Part shown: positions 45,239-53,816 of the stretch, piece by piece
How positions within the stretch are numbered: position 1 is the first letter of the stretch
Layout: each line of letters starts with the position of its first letter
Assembly: GCF_009733925.1 (NCBI RefSeq)
Contig: NZ_WOEI01000009.1
Location: 1-53,816 of the forward strand
Reading direction: 5' to 3'
DNA: 53,816 nt
Source: Streptobacillus canis
GTDB lineage: Bacteria; Fusobacteriota; Fusobacteriia; Fusobacteriales; Leptotrichiaceae
The notes under the pieces: model-generated
Seen by the model: only the letters and a program-made list of their open reading frames with translations
Told to the model about the DNA's origin: nothing
The model's database searches: none
Translations under genes and position numbers: made by a program

Positions 45239-46303
45239 TTAATTTCCTCCCTTAATAATTATTGCTTTTGTATTAATAATATTTTCTATATTTTGTATAT
45301 TTTCTTCTTTTTCTGGGTTATCAGATGGTGTAAAGTATATATCTTCAAGATTTAAATCTGCTTTTCTAATTGTTTCATGAGAAATTAAAACTTCATTAAT
45401 CATTCCACGTCTATTTCTTGAAATTAAAATTACAGAAGAAATTTTTCTATATTCAGACATTAAATCTATAATACTATATTCCCCTTCAATTGGTATTAAA
45501 GGACTTTTTACAATTCTAATAAATAAAATGTCACATTCATGTGAAGCTTCTTCAATAGCATTTCTTAAATCAATGACTGTTTCATCATTTTTGAATATAC
45601 TAATTGTTTTAGTTTTAGAATTTGGATTTTTAGTTTGTATATATTTTTCAACTTCCTCTTTACCAGCATTAATATCTGTACCAAATAAGAAATAAATTTT
45701 TGCTCTTTGATCTCCTCTATCTTTAACAATATGGTGTCTTCTACATCTTGCTTCATAATTTTCACTAGCACCCACCATTACAATTGGGTCATCTCTAAAT
45801 GCTGGCTCACCATTGATAAGTCTTTGGCTGGCATAGGCTTCTTTACCACAAACCATACATATAGCTTTTAACTTTATAATAGAATCTGCGTATGTTAATA
45901 ATTCAGGCATTGGATGAAATGGTTCTGCTTTAAAGTCCAAGTCTAATCCTGCTACCACAACTCTTTTACCAAGATTAACATATTTATTACAAAATTCAAC
46001 TATATCTTTACCAAAAAATTGTACTTCATCTACACCTATAACTTCAACATCTGGATGTTTTGAGATTATGTCTTCCATTTCTAAAACATTACTTACCGGG
46101 TATGCTCCAATACTGTCTTGACTGTGTGAAAAAATACCATTTTCACCATATCTTTTATCAATTGCATGTTTAAATATTAAAACGTTTTGTTTTGTAAATG
46201 ATTCTCTTCTCAATCTTCTTATTAACTCTTCACTTTTTCCCGAAAACATACTTCCACATATTACTTCTAATCTACCAACATTATCACTATTTTTTAAAAA
46301 CAT
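45239..46303 (-). CDS. tdk: Thymidine kinase fused to a BioD-like domain
   Basis: 354 aa, against about 190-205 for ordinary type II thymidine kinases. Residues 10-195 are a complete TK: P-loop GSMFSGKS (17-24), VDEVQFF (91-97), and zinc ligands Cys149, Cys152, Cys187 and His190. Residues 202-350 resemble dethiobiotin synthetase: YFLFGTDINAGKEEV replaces GTDTxVGKT, SPLIPIEGEYSIIDLM follows the GGLLVPL-DL segment, VILISRNRRGMINEVLISHETI follows VILVVRxxLGTINHTLLTxEAL, and NIENIIN follows the C-terminal ENIxxI. Thr/Ser of that second P-loop is Glu, so it is probably not catalytic. ATG 46303 is preferred over a TTG at 46327 that touches the Shine-Dalgarno. Confidence 0.88.
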   Translation of the reverse strand: MFLKNSDNVGRLEVICGSMFSGKSEELIRRLRRESFTKQNVLIFKHAIDKRYGENGIFSHSQDSIGAYPVSNVLEMEDIISKHPDVEVIGVDEVQFFGKDIVEFCNKYVNLGKRVVVAGLDLDFKAEPFHPMPELLTYADSIIKLKAICMVCGKEAYASQRLINGEPAFRDDPIVMVGASENYEARCRRHHIVKDRGDQRAKIYFLFGTDINAGKEEVEKYIQTKNPNSKTKTISIFKNDETVIDLRNAIEEASHECDILFIRIVKSPLIPIEGEYSIIDLMSEYRKISSVILISRNRRGMINEVLISHETIRKADLNLEDIYFTPSDNPEKEENIQNIENIINTKAIIIKGGN

Positions 46304-46335
46304 ATTTATATTTTGACCAATGGTCAAACTCCTTT
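46304..46335 (-). promoter_or_regulatory. Structured ribosome-binding region of tdk
   Basis: On the minus strand AAAGGAG (46329-46335) is followed directly by TTTGACC-ATT-GGTCAAA (46312-46328), a perfect 7-bp stem with a 3-nt loop, then 8 nt to the ATG. Unfolded, the spacing is 25 nt; folded, it is 8 nt. Alternative readings are an ATT start inside the hairpin, or a four-codon TTG leader ORF. Confidence 0.55.
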
Positions 46336-46403
46336 CTCTTTTTTAATATTATATCATAAAATATATCAATAAGTAATGTAAATTATTTTTTTATTTCATG
46401 TAA

Positions 46404-46432
46404 TTGACTTATCACAATTTATAAGTTATAAT
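46404..46432 (+). promoter_or_regulatory. Promoter of the NlpC/P60 gene
   Basis: TTGACT (46404-46409), exactly 17 bp, TATAAT (46427-46432), 19 nt before the start codon. Confidence 0.85.
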
Positions 46433-46451
46433 TTTTATGAGGTGGTAGAAT

Positions 46452-46976
46452 ATGAAAAAGTTTTTTATATTTTTATCTTTACTTTCATTTGTATTATTTT
46501 CTCAAAATGAAACTGATGAAAGGTTAAATAAAATTTTAAATGAACTTATTGTTATATCTGAACATAATATTGAAATATCACATGAAGAAGAAATAGTGTT
46601 AAGAGATAAAATTATAGAATTTGCTAAAACAAATTTAGATAGGCCATATTCTTGGGGTTCAGTAGGTCCCAATAAATTTGATTGCTCTGGATTTGTTAAT
46701 TATGTATTTTCAAAAAATACCTCTATAAGATTACCTCGTGTTTCAAAAGATATGGCTACATATGCACAAAAGAAAAAAGTTGAAGATCTAAGAGTTGGAG
46801 ATTTATTATTTTTTAATACATCTGGTAGTGGTAATAATATTAATCACGTTGGTATTTATATTGGAAATAATGAATTTATTCATGCATCTTCTGCTCAAAA
46901 GAAAGTTACAATTTCAACAATTGCAAGTGGGTTTTATAAAAAAACATTTAAATGGGCTATTTCGCCTTTTGAATAA
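46452..46976 (+). CDS. NlpC/P60 (C40) cell-wall peptidase
   Basis: 174-aa secreted cysteine peptidase cleaving peptidoglycan stem peptides. Signal peptide 1-17. The catalytic Cys lies in NKFDCSGFVNYVF after PYSWGSVGP; the His lies in NHVGIYIGNNEFIHAS. No LysM or SH3 targeting domain. GAGGTGG upstream. Single-gene unit between its own promoter and terminator. Confidence 0.93.
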   Translation: MKKFFIFLSLLSFVLFSQNETDERLNKILNELIVISEHNIEISHEEEIVLRDKIIEFAKTNLDRPYSWGSVGPNKFDCSGFVNYVFSKNTSIRLPRVSKDMATYAQKKKVEDLRVGDLLFFNTSGSGNNINHVGIYIGNNEFIHASSAQKKVTISTIASGFYKKTFKWAISPFE

Positions 46977-47000
46977 ACTGCTATTTTTAGCAGTTTTTTT
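46975..47000 (+). terminator. Terminator of the NlpC/P60 gene
   Basis: AAACTGCTA and TAGCAGTTT pair around a TTTT loop, followed by a T run; it begins at the stop codon. Confidence 0.9.
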
Positions 47001-47001
47001 A

Positions 47002-47030
47002 TTGTCAATTTTTTTGTATAATGATATAAT
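47002..47030 (+). promoter_or_regulatory. Promoter of glnN
   Basis: TTGTCA (47002-47007), 17-bp spacer, TATAAT (47025-47030), 32 nt before the start codon and directly after the preceding terminator. Confidence 0.8.
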
Positions 47031-47062
47031 CTAAAAAACTAGTAAGAAAGGTTTGGGAATAA

Positions 47063-49105
47063 ATGGAAAACATTATGAAAATTTTTGGTGAAAATGCATT
47101 CACTGAAACTAATTTGAAAAAACGTGTACCAAAAAAAGTTTATGAAGAATTTAAAAAGGTACAAAAAGGTGAAATTGAATTAAGTAAAGAAAATGCTGAT
47201 TTGATAGCAACAGCTATAAAAGATTGGGCAACTAAAAGAAATGCAACACACTTCTGTCACTGGTTTCAGCCTTTAACAGAGTTAACAGCTGAAAAACACG
47301 ATTCGTTTATTGAACCAAACGGAGATAAAGATTTTCTTTATAGATTTTCTGGTTCTAATCTAATTAAAGGGGAATCTGATGCATCATCTTTTCCAAATGG
47401 TGGTTTAAGATCAACATTTGAAGCAAGAGGTTATACTGTATGGGATACAAATTCTCCTCCGTTTATAAAAGAAAATGAAGTTGGTGCCACATTATATATT
47501 CCTACATCATTTATTTCATATAATGGTGAAGCATTAGATAAAAAGTTACCTTTATTAAGATCGATGAATGCTGTTAATAAAGCAGCTACTAGATTATTAA
47601 ATTTACTAGGATATACTGAAGTAAAAAATGTAATACCTACTCTAGGTGTTGAACAAGAATATTTTTTAATTAAAAAAGAACACTTTGATAAGAGAAAAGA
47701 TATAATGTTTACAGGACGTACTTTATTTGGATCAAAAACCCCAAAAAATCAAGAAAGTTCTTATCATTATTATGGAAAAATAAAAGATAAAGTCATAAAC
47801 TTTATGGCAAATTTAGATTATGAATTATGGAAAGTTGGTGTATCTGCAAAAACTAGACATAATGAGGTTGCACCAAATCAATTTGAGATTGCATCTATTT
47901 TTGATATTGCAAATTTAGCAGCTGATCAAAATCATATTGTAATGGAAACATTAGAAAAATTAGCATTGAAACATGGTTTTGTTGCTTTATTACATGAAAA
48001 ACCGTTTTCATATGTAAATGGTTCTGGTAAACATAATAACTGGAGTTTAGCTACTGATACTGGAGTAAATTTATTTGATCCTAAATCTCCAACATTTATG
48101 ATTTTCTTATCTGCAATGGTTGAAGCTGTAGATAGATATTACCCTATTTTAAGGACTGTGATTGCAAGTTGTTCTAACGACTATAGACTAGGTGGTCATG
48201 AAGCTCCACCAAGTATAATATCTGTATTTTTAGGTTCTCACTTAACAGAAAAATTTAAAGAAGCAAAATTGAATCTTGTTGATAATAAAATAGTTTATGC
48301 TGAAAAAGATAAAAAAATTAAAAAGAAAGTTACTATGATAAATATCAATCAAGATTTTGATGATAGAAATAGAACTTCTCCATTTGCATTCACTGGAAAT
48401 AAATTTGAATTTAGAATGCCTGGTTCTACTTCTTCTCCAGCTAATACTTCTATGGTTATTAATGCAATAATTTCAACTGTATTAAATGAATACTCAGATA
48501 AATTAGAAACTTCAAAAAATATTGAGAAAACAATTAATACAATTATAAGTGATTCATATAAAAAACATAGTATAATAATATTTAATGGAGATGGATATAG
48601 TGCTTCATGGCATAAAGAAGCTGCTTCAAGAGGATTAAAAAATATATCAAATACTTATCAAGCATTACAATATTATTTAGATAAAGACATTGTAAATATG
48701 TTTGAGTCAAATAATATTTTAAATGAAGTAGAATGCCATTCAAGATACTTAGCATTCTTAAATAGATATGTAGATAATAGACTAACTGAATGTAATACAT
48801 TAATATATATGATTGATAAATATATTTTAAATTTTGCATATAAATATATACCTACAATAATATTTGAAGAAGAACAAACAGAAGTTAAGACTTATGCAAA
48901 TTACTTATTACATTATAAAAAAGAATTATCTCAATTATTAAAACAAATACATGAAATAGATTTAGAAGATAAAGCTAAACTTTTAAGTAATGAGGCTATC
49001 TTATTAGAAAGTAAAATAAGAAAAGTTATAGATTATTTAGAATCAGTAATTCCTGCAGAATATTGGACTATACCAACATATACAGAATTATTATTCACAT
49101 TATAA
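47063..49105 (+). CDS. glnN: Type III glutamine synthetase
   Basis: 680 aa, the length typical of the GSIII family found in Bacteroides, cyanobacteria and Fusobacteria (GSI is about 450). Diagnostic segments are TPTLGVEQEYFLI, SAKTRHNEVAPNQFEIA (which aligns with the GSIII NRHEVAPAQ region), VNGSGKHNNWSL and RNRTSPFAFTGNKFEFRMPGS (given here as family motifs of the active site). Assimilates ammonia into glutamine. AAAGG lies 11 nt before the ATG. Own promoter; the first downstream terminator is inside the adjoining IS element. Confidence 0.95.
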   Translation: MENIMKIFGENAFTETNLKKRVPKKVYEEFKKVQKGEIELSKENADLIATAIKDWATKRNATHFCHWFQPLTELTAEKHDSFIEPNGDKDFLYRFSGSNLIKGESDASSFPNGGLRSTFEARGYTVWDTNSPPFIKENEVGATLYIPTSFISYNGEALDKKLPLLRSMNAVNKAATRLLNLLGYTEVKNVIPTLGVEQEYFLIKKEHFDKRKDIMFTGRTLFGSKTPKNQESSYHYYGKIKDKVINFMANLDYELWKVGVSAKTRHNEVAPNQFEIASIFDIANLAADQNHIVMETLEKLALKHGFVALLHEKPFSYVNGSGKHNNWSLATDTGVNLFDPKSPTFMIFLSAMVEAVDRYYPILRTVIASCSNDYRLGGHEAPPSIISVFLGSHLTEKFKEAKLNLVDNKIVYAEKDKKIKKKVTMININQDFDDRNRTSPFAFTGNKFEFRMPGSTSSPANTSMVINAIISTVLNEYSDKLETSKNIEKTINTIISDSYKKHSIIIFNGDGYSASWHKEAASRGLKNISNTYQALQYYLDKDIVNMFESNNILNEVECHSRYLAFLNRYVDNRLTECNTLIYMIDKYILNFAYKYIPTIIFEEEQTEVKTYANYLLHYKKELSQLLKQIHEIDLEDKAKLLSNEAILLESKIRKVIDYLESVIPAEYWTIPTYTELLFTL

Positions 49106-49149
49106 AAAAAGGTGATTCGGGGCTGTTCCGAAATAGCTCAAAAAATAAC

Positions 49150-49189
49150 GGAGAATTCTAGAATTTTTTAGAATTCTCCAATTTTTTTT
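49150..49189 (+). terminator. Terminator inside the IS1182-like left end
   Basis: GGAGAATTCTA (49150-49160) pairs with TAGAATTCTCC (49169-49179), followed by AATTTTTTTT on the plus strand; likely the terminator used by glnN. Confidence 0.8.
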
Positions 49190-49279
49190 GAAATAATACA
49201 TTTTCTTATTAAAATTCATATTTTTATACAACACTAAATTGAGGGTTGTACCCTCATATCAAAAAAGTTAAATTCAAGA

Positions 49280-50395
49280 TTATGCAATTACTTCTTTAAG
49301 TTTATATAAATTTATATTTTCTCTATTTTTTCTAATATCATTTATATATTTTCTTAAATTAAACCCTAAAGCATACATTGCAAATTCTAGCTTAGTTCTT
49401 TCTAAACCTTTTCTTCTAAATCTATCATAATCAAAGTTTTCTTTAATATCTCCAAAAGGTCTTTCTACTTGAATTGATCTATTCAATCTATACTGACCTC
49501 CTAATTCACTTAATATTATCTCTATTTATTTTCTTCATTTTGTGAAGTAAATACACTTCTAAGTAAACCTCTATATTTATATTCTCTAGTAATTATGTAT
49601 TTTACTCCAACTTCATGTTTTTTTGGCTTTATATATGCAGTATATCCTTTATCTTCTAAATGTTTCAAATTTTCATAACTTTCATAACCTGCATCAGCAA
49701 CAACATTTTTAAAATTATATCCATTTGATTTAATATGTTCCATAAATACAGCTTCTTTATCTGTTTTAGAATAACTATTTCTATCCCCTAATATCTCTAA
49801 GTGATTTTGATATTCTTTCTCTTTTTTCATAACCTCTTCTAATCATTTCTAAGAGATTTTACTTCTTCTTCTGAAACTATTTCAGCTAAATTTAACTCCG
49901 AACCTTTTAATGCAAGATAGTCTAAAAGGATTCTCTCTAATTTTATTTTATTATTTTTTTGAAAATATTTTATGCTCCCCTTCCAAACGAAAAAGCTTCT
50001 ATCTTTGTTCCATCAATAAATACTTCATTTTCATTTATATTAATATTGATACAAATTGATAAAGTAAATCTATGATATCTTCTTTATATCTCTCAATAAA
50101 ATTTTGTAATCTTCTTAATTTAGGTGCTTCTTCACCGTTAAGAAGATATATGAAGTTAATATTTTCATTGCAATTTCTTACTATCTTTCTTAATTCTAAT
50201 TCAGAATAAAAAGCATATAAAAGAATTATTTTAAACATAACATCTAATGAATTTTTAGGTTTTCTACCTTTTTTGTAAGTCTTTACTTTCGATTTATTTT
50301 TAAAAACTAGTTCCTTAGCTAGCTCGTTAAGAAGACTTACAGGAAAATTTACATCAAATTCAAAAAGTTTGTAATTATTTAGGTTAAAAAGTTGA
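49280..50395 (-). pseudogene. IS1182-family transposase, fragmented
   Basis: Read from right to left: an N-terminal part (NQLFNLNNYKLFEFD, KTYKKGRKPKNSLDVMFKI, DUF772-like) without a start codon, then EVFIDGTKIEAFRLEGEHK with the first catalytic Asp, a shifted middle part (VADAGYESYENLKHLEDKG), and the C-terminal VERPFGDIKENFDYDRFRRKG. Several frameshifts and stops and an apparent central deletion separate them. Inactive. Confidence 0.9.
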
Positions 50396-50428
50396 TTTTA
50401 TCAATGTTTACGCGTATTTTTAGCATCA

Positions 50429-50457
50429 AAAAAAGCCAGTTTTTTGCTGGCTTTTTT
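50429..50457. terminator. Hairpin near the IS1182-like right end
   Basis: AAAAAAGCCAG (50429-50439) and CTGGCTTTTTT (50447-50457) form an 11-bp stem with A/T ends, able to terminate in either direction; may serve the lepA-TRIC operon. Confidence 0.75.
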
Positions 50458-50494
50458 GGTTATTTAGAGCTGTTTATTTCGGAACAGCCACTTT

Positions 50495-51127
50495 TTATTT
50501 TGGTAAATTAAGTTTATTTTTTATTACAAACAATCTAATTATTAATACTACAAAAAATATAATTGTAGTTGTTTGAATTTCTGTAATTTTTAAATCTACT
50601 ATCATAATTTTATAGAAAAATCCTGCTATTACACACAATATTGCATATATATCTTCTTTTAAAATAAATGGTGTTTCATTAGCCAAAATATCTCTTAATA
50701 CTCCCCCGCCAACAGATGTGATTGTAGCCATGATAACAATACCCATAGTATTTAGATTATTATGTAAAGCTATATTTGCACCTATAGAAATAAATAATGA
50801 TAAACCAACTGCATCAAATATTAATACCAATGTTCTCGCTCTTTCAACAATACTTTCATCAAATTTAGGTTTAAATAATAAATAAGGGAGATATGCAAAT
50901 AAAGCAGTAGCTAATGCAATATAAATATCTTGAGGATTTACTAAAGCATTTGGTATTTTATTTAACATAACATCTCTCATTATACCACCACCAACTGACG
51001 TTATTATTGCAAGTAAGCTCACACCAAATAGATCATGATCATGTTTTATACCTTTAAATACACCTGACAATGCAAATGAAATTATACCTAATAAATTAGC
51101 TAAATAAATAAATGTATTAAATTCCAT
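50495..51127 (-). CDS. UPF0126/TRIC-like membrane protein
   Basis: 210 aa with about seven hydrophobic helices and two internal repeats, each containing SVGGGxxRD (ITSVGGGIMRDVM and ITSVGGGVLRDIL). This is the UPF0126/YicG family, structurally related to TRIC cation channels. ATG 51127 has no adjacent Shine-Dalgarno and starts just beyond the exonuclease stop; the upstream AAGGAG is separated by a hairpin (see that entry). Confidence 0.88.
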   Translation of the reverse strand: MEFNTFIYLANLLGIISFALSGVFKGIKHDHDLFGVSLLAIITSVGGGIMRDVMLNKIPNALVNPQDIYIALATALFAYLPYLLFKPKFDESIVERARTLVLIFDAVGLSLFISIGANIALHNNLNTMGIVIMATITSVGGGVLRDILANETPFILKEDIYAILCVIAGFFYKIMIVDLKITEIQTTTIIFFVVLIIRLFVIKNKLNLPK

Positions 51128-51171
51128 ATTATTTAAATTTAGTTGAAATATTATCAACTAAAAATCTCCTT
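51128..51171 (-). promoter_or_regulatory. Structured ribosome-binding region of the TRIC-like gene
   Basis: On the minus strand AAGGAG (51166-51171) lies in the end of the exonuclease coding region, 38 nt from the ATG. A perfect 9-bp stem (51154-51162 with 51138-51146, loop 51147-51153) sits between. If folded, spacing falls to 13 nt. Alternatively, simple translational coupling across the adjacent stop and start explains initiation. Confidence 0.45.
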
Positions 51172-51746
51172 ACTTTCAATTTTGCAACGGGATCTTTAAG
51201 CATTTTAAACATCACTCTTCCCATAATTAATACATCATACATACTGTTATGTAATTCATTTTCATCTAAAGGTATATTATAATAATTTGCACATTCCATT
51301 AACTTTGGCCATTTATATTTTGAAAATCCAGTTAAGTTTGGAACCTTAACAATCTCTATATTCTCTATCATAGTATCAAATTGATATTTTAAATTAAAAG
51401 GTATAAATTGTCTATCAAATCTAATATTGTGAGCTACAAAATGTTCTGCATTATCACAAAAGATATAAAAATTATCAATATCCTCTTTAAAAGTTTTTGG
51501 ATATTCTATAGAAGACATTGCTCTTCTTCTCTCTATTTCTTCATCATATAAACCATTTACTTTTAAGGCATCTAGATTTGGTTGTTCACCTTCATTTCTA
51601 AAGTAAAATCTATCAAATTCATCTAATTTTATCATTTTATTACTTTCTGTATCAAAAGTAACTTTCATTGCTGAAATTGATAAAACAGAATTTAAAGGAG
51701 TAACTCCATTAGTTTCTACATCAAAAAAAATAACTTTTTTTATCAT
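51129..51746 (-). CDS. 3'-5' exonuclease, Pol III epsilon-like
   Basis: 205 aa. DEDDh exonuclease: FFDVETNG (motif I), AHNIRFDRQFI (motif II), and ELHNSMYDVLIMGRV (motif III with His and Asp). Length and motifs match DnaQ-like stand-alone exonucleases used in proofreading or RNA/DNA trimming. ATG 51746 has AAGGGTGA upstream; the GTG at 51755 lies within it. Between lepA and the TRIC-like gene. Confidence 0.9.
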   Translation of the reverse strand: MIKKVIFFDVETNGVTPLNSVLSISAMKVTFDTESNKMIKLDEFDRFYFRNEGEQPNLDALKVNGLYDEEIERRRAMSSIEYPKTFKEDIDNFYIFCDNAEHFVAHNIRFDRQFIPFNLKYQFDTMIENIEIVKVPNLTGFSKYKWPKLMECANYYNIPLDENELHNSMYDVLIMGRVMFKMLKDPVAKLKVRRFLVDNISTKFK

Positions 51747-51757
51747 AAAGTTCACCC

Positions 51758-53557
51758 TTAATCATTTAGTTTAAGCACTGATAAGAATGCTTCTTGAGGT
51801 ATTTCAACGTTTCCAATTGCCTTCATACGTTTTTTACCTTCTTTTTGTTTTTCTAATAATTTTTTCTTACGAGTAATATCTCCACCATAACATTTAGCTA
51901 ATACATTTTTTCTTAAAGCTTTAACAGTTTCTCTTGCAATAACTTTAGTTCCTAATGCAGCTTGTAAAGGTATTTCAAATTGTTGTCTAGGAATTACTTC
52001 TTTTAATTTTTCAACTATAGATCTTCCTCTATAATATGCATTATCGCTATGGGCTATAAACGAGAATGCATCTACAGCTTGTCCACTTACTAATATATCT
52101 ATCTTAACAAGGTTTGATTCTCTAAATCCTATCATCTCATACTCAAATGAAGCATAACCTTTTGTTCTTGATTTTAATTTATCATAAAAATCAATAACTA
52201 TTTCAGCAAGTGGTAAATCGTACACTATCATAGATCTATTTTCATCTAAGAAACTCATGTTAACAAAAGTACCACGTTTTTCTTGGCATAATTCCATAAC
52301 ATTTCCTACATAATCTTTAGGTGCAATTATTGTCCCTTTAATATATGGTTCTTCAATATGTTTTCTACCTTCTGGAAATTCAGCAGGGTTATCAATCACC
52401 AGCATATTATTTGTACCTTCAACTGTAACATGATACTCAACTGAAGGTGCAGTTGATATTAAATCAATACCAAATTCTCTTCTTAATCTTTCAACAATTA
52501 TTTCCATGTGTAATAATCCTAAGAAACCACAACGGAATCCAAATCCTAATGCTAATGAAGTTTCTGGTTCATATGTTAAAGAAGCATCATTAAGTTGTAA
52601 TTTTTCTAAAGCTTCTCTTAAATCTTCGTAATCATCTGTTGATATTGGATAAACTCCTGCAAAAACCATACTTTGTGCAGGTCTATATCCATCTAATGCA
52701 AATTCTGTTGGATTTTTAACTGTAGTTATTGTATCTCCAACTTGTGTATCTTTAATTGACTTAATACCAGTAATTATATATCCAACTGACCCTGCATCTA
52801 ATTCTTCTCTTTCTTTCATTTTAGGTGAAAATACTCCAACTTCTAAAACTTCAAATTCCTTACCTGTTGACATAATTTTAATTTTTTCACCTTTTTTTAT
52901 ACTACCATCTAATACTCTAATATATGTAATTACTCCTCTAAAATCATCATAATGTGAATCAAATATTAAAGCTTTTAATGGTTTAGTTGCATCACCTTGT
53001 GGCTCAGGAATATGTGCAACAATTCCTTCTAATAAATCATCAATTCCAAATCCTGTTTTTCCAGAAACTAAAACTGAATTATCTGTAGGTAACCCTATTA
53101 CGTCCTCAATTTCTAACATAACTTTATCTGGGTCAGCAGATGGTAAATCTATTTTATTTATTACAGGTAATATTTCTAAATCATTCTCTAATGCTAAATA
53201 AACGTTTGCTAATGTTTGTGCTTCAATACCTTGTGCAGCATCTACAACTAATAATGCACCATCACAAGCAGCAAGTGATCTAGAAACTTCATAAATAAAG
53301 TCAACGTGTCCAGGGGTATCGATTAAGTTTAGTTCATAAACATTTCCATCTTTTGCATTATAATTTAATGTAACAGCTTGTGCCTTTATTGTAATCCCCT
53401 TTTCTCTCTCAAGATCCATACTATCTAATAATTGTTCTTTCATTTCTCTTTGACTTACAGTTCCTGTCATTTCAAGCAATCTATCTGCAATAGTTGATTT
53501 TCCATGATCTATATGTGCAATAATTGAGAAATTTCTTTTTAATCTTCTATCTGACAT
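51758..53557 (-). CDS. lepA: Elongation factor 4 (LepA)
   Basis: 599-aa translational GTPase acting on 70S ribosomes and 30S assembly. G1 AHIDHGKST, switch region [29 protein letters not shown], then EF-G-like domains and the LepA-specific C-terminal domain ([27 protein letters not shown]). ATG 53557 has GGAGAGG; the longer open frame to 53599 has no site. First gene of lepA-exonuclease-TRIC. Confidence 0.97.
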   Translation of the reverse strand: MSDRRLKRNFSIIAHIDHGKSTIADRLLEMTGTVSQREMKEQLLDSMDLEREKGITIKAQAVTLNYNAKDGNVYELNLIDTPGHVDFIYEVSRSLAACDGALLVVDAAQGIEAQTLANVYLALENDLEILPVINKIDLPSADPDKVMLEIEDVIGLPTDNSVLVSGKTGFGIDDLLEGIVAHIPEPQGDATKPLKALIFDSHYDDFRGVITYIRVLDGSIKKGEKIKIMSTGKEFEVLEVGVFSPKMKEREELDAGSVGYIITGIKSIKDTQVGDTITTVKNPTEFALDGYRPAQSMVFAGVYPISTDDYEDLREALEKLQLNDASLTYEPETSLALGFGFRCGFLGLLHMEIIVERLRREFGIDLISTAPSVEYHVTVEGTNNMLVIDNPAEFPEGRKHIEEPYIKGTIIAPKDYVGNVMELCQEKRGTFVNMSFLDENRSMIVYDLPLAEIVIDFYDKLKSRTKGYASFEYEMIGFRESNLVKIDILVSGQAVDAFSFIAHSDNAYYRGRSIVEKLKEVIPRQQFEIPLQAALGTKVIARETVKALRKNVLAKCYGGDITRKKKLLEKQKEGKKRMKAIGNVEIPQEAFLSVLKLND

Positions 53558-53677
53558 TTTAACCTCTCCATAAAAGTATTTTATTTTATATTTTACCATA
53601 AATACATATAAAAATAAAGTTATATTGAAATATATTTAATTTTCCTAAATTAAAATAGTAAGTGTCCAAAATATAAG

Positions 53678-53705
53678 TTGAAAAAAAGTGGATATATAGT
53701 ACAAT
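53678..53705 (+). promoter_or_regulatory. Promoter of the IS30-like transposase
   Basis: TTGAAA (53678-53683), 16-bp spacer, TACAAT (53700-53705). Confidence 0.65.
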
Positions 53706-53743
53706 CATAAACGACTAAATTCATTGAAAGGAACTGTATACCC

Positions 53744-53816
53744 ATGACTAATAATAACATAAATTTAGAAAATAATAAAAAAGCTAAATATAAACATTTG
53801 AATTATGCAGATAGAG
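53744..53816 (+). CDS. IS30-family transposase, N-terminal fragment (window edge)
   Basis: 24 codons are visible: MTNNNINLENNKK then AKYKHLNYADR. The KHLxxxDR sequence is the helix-turn-helix start of IS30 transposases. AAAGGA lies 11 nt upstream. Whether the gene is intact cannot be seen. Confidence 0.6.
   Translation, partial: MTNNNINLENNKKAKYKHLNYADR

Larger units (their letters stand above)
49121..50489 (-). mobile_element. Decayed IS1182-like element
   Basis: Bounded by 14-bp inverted repeats GGCTGTTCCGAAAT (49121-49134) and its complement (50476-50489). Contains broken transposase fragments on the minus strand plus two internal hairpin terminators. It lies 15 bp after glnN and 6 bp after the TRIC-like stop. 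Confidence 0.88.
53661..53816 (+). mobile_element. IS30-like element, left end (cut by window edge)
   Basis: Begins near AGTGTCCAAAATATAAG, which has the look of an IS terminus, and carries a promoter and the start of a transposase gene. The exact left boundary is a guess; the right half is outside the window. Confidence 0.55.

Noticed and set aside
46304..46327. TTG start giving a 362-aa thymidine kinase
   Set aside because: The TTG is only 1 nt after AAAGGAG and the extra eight residues come from the palindrome; ATG 46303 gives the usual TK N-terminus.

Overview
The window is an AT-rich (roughly 27% G+C by eye) bacterial chromosome segment. It carries gene families typical of Fusobacteriota: a type III glutamine synthetase, archaeal-type OGG2, RsmI, RbgA, PEP carboxylase and MgtE. 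Base composition and protein style suggest the Leptotrichiaceae (Streptobacillus, Sneathia or Leptotrichia-like); this is inferred from gene content, not from a marker RNA. No rRNA, tRNA or CRISPR array was recognised. Most of the sequence is densely packed housekeeping operons separated by decayed mobile elements.

Layout. 131-9576 (+): ctp protease, rsmI, rbgA, DEAD-box helicase, ppc, tyrS, trxB. A bidirectional terminator separates this from a minus-strand operon at 9615-14288: yajC, cell-wall amidase, GerMN-like protein, yqeK HD phosphatase, RNase R, smpB. A lone OGG2 glycosylase gene (+) follows. 15061-17308 is accessory: a 260-bp MITE-like element, a small orphan helical protein, and a decayed IS110-family element. 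17309-24570 holds an ABC-F protein (-) and, on +, Nudix, mgtE, a small membrane protein, a YgjP-type metallopeptidase, an SPFH protein, a cyclophilin and an M42 aminopeptidase. 24593-27434 (-): deoxynucleoside kinase, TtcA-like, coaBC. 27435-28089 is a scar with an IS91-like remnant and a dispersed repeat.

28090-31293 (-): truB, galU, nnr. 31332-40993 (-) is a long tightly packed series: rsuA, an AroE-like pseudoenzyme, an unknown acidic protein, a HAD phosphatase, dnaX, rplI, dnaB, a U32 protein, and a two-component system. 41035-46303 (-): thymidine kinase with a BioD-like extension, a small secreted protein, a very large FtsX-like permease with a coiled coil, and a small secreted protein. 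46452-49105 (+): NlpC/P60 peptidase and glnN. A decayed IS1182-like element (49121-50489) follows, then lepA, an epsilon-like exonuclease and a TRIC/UPF0126 membrane protein (-). The right edge enters an IS30-like element.

Most interesting signals: (1) a 126-bp promoter/leader present twice in inverted orientation, upstream of ctp and of the orphan 108-aa gene; (2) three genes (ctp, tdk, TRIC-like) whose only good Shine-Dalgarno lies far upstream with a perfect hairpin between it and the start codon, so that folding would restore normal spacing; (3) a thymidine kinase fused to a degenerate dethiobiotin-synthetase-like domain; (4) a shikimate-dehydrogenase-like protein that has lost its cofactor and catalytic motifs, next to an unrecognised acidic partner.
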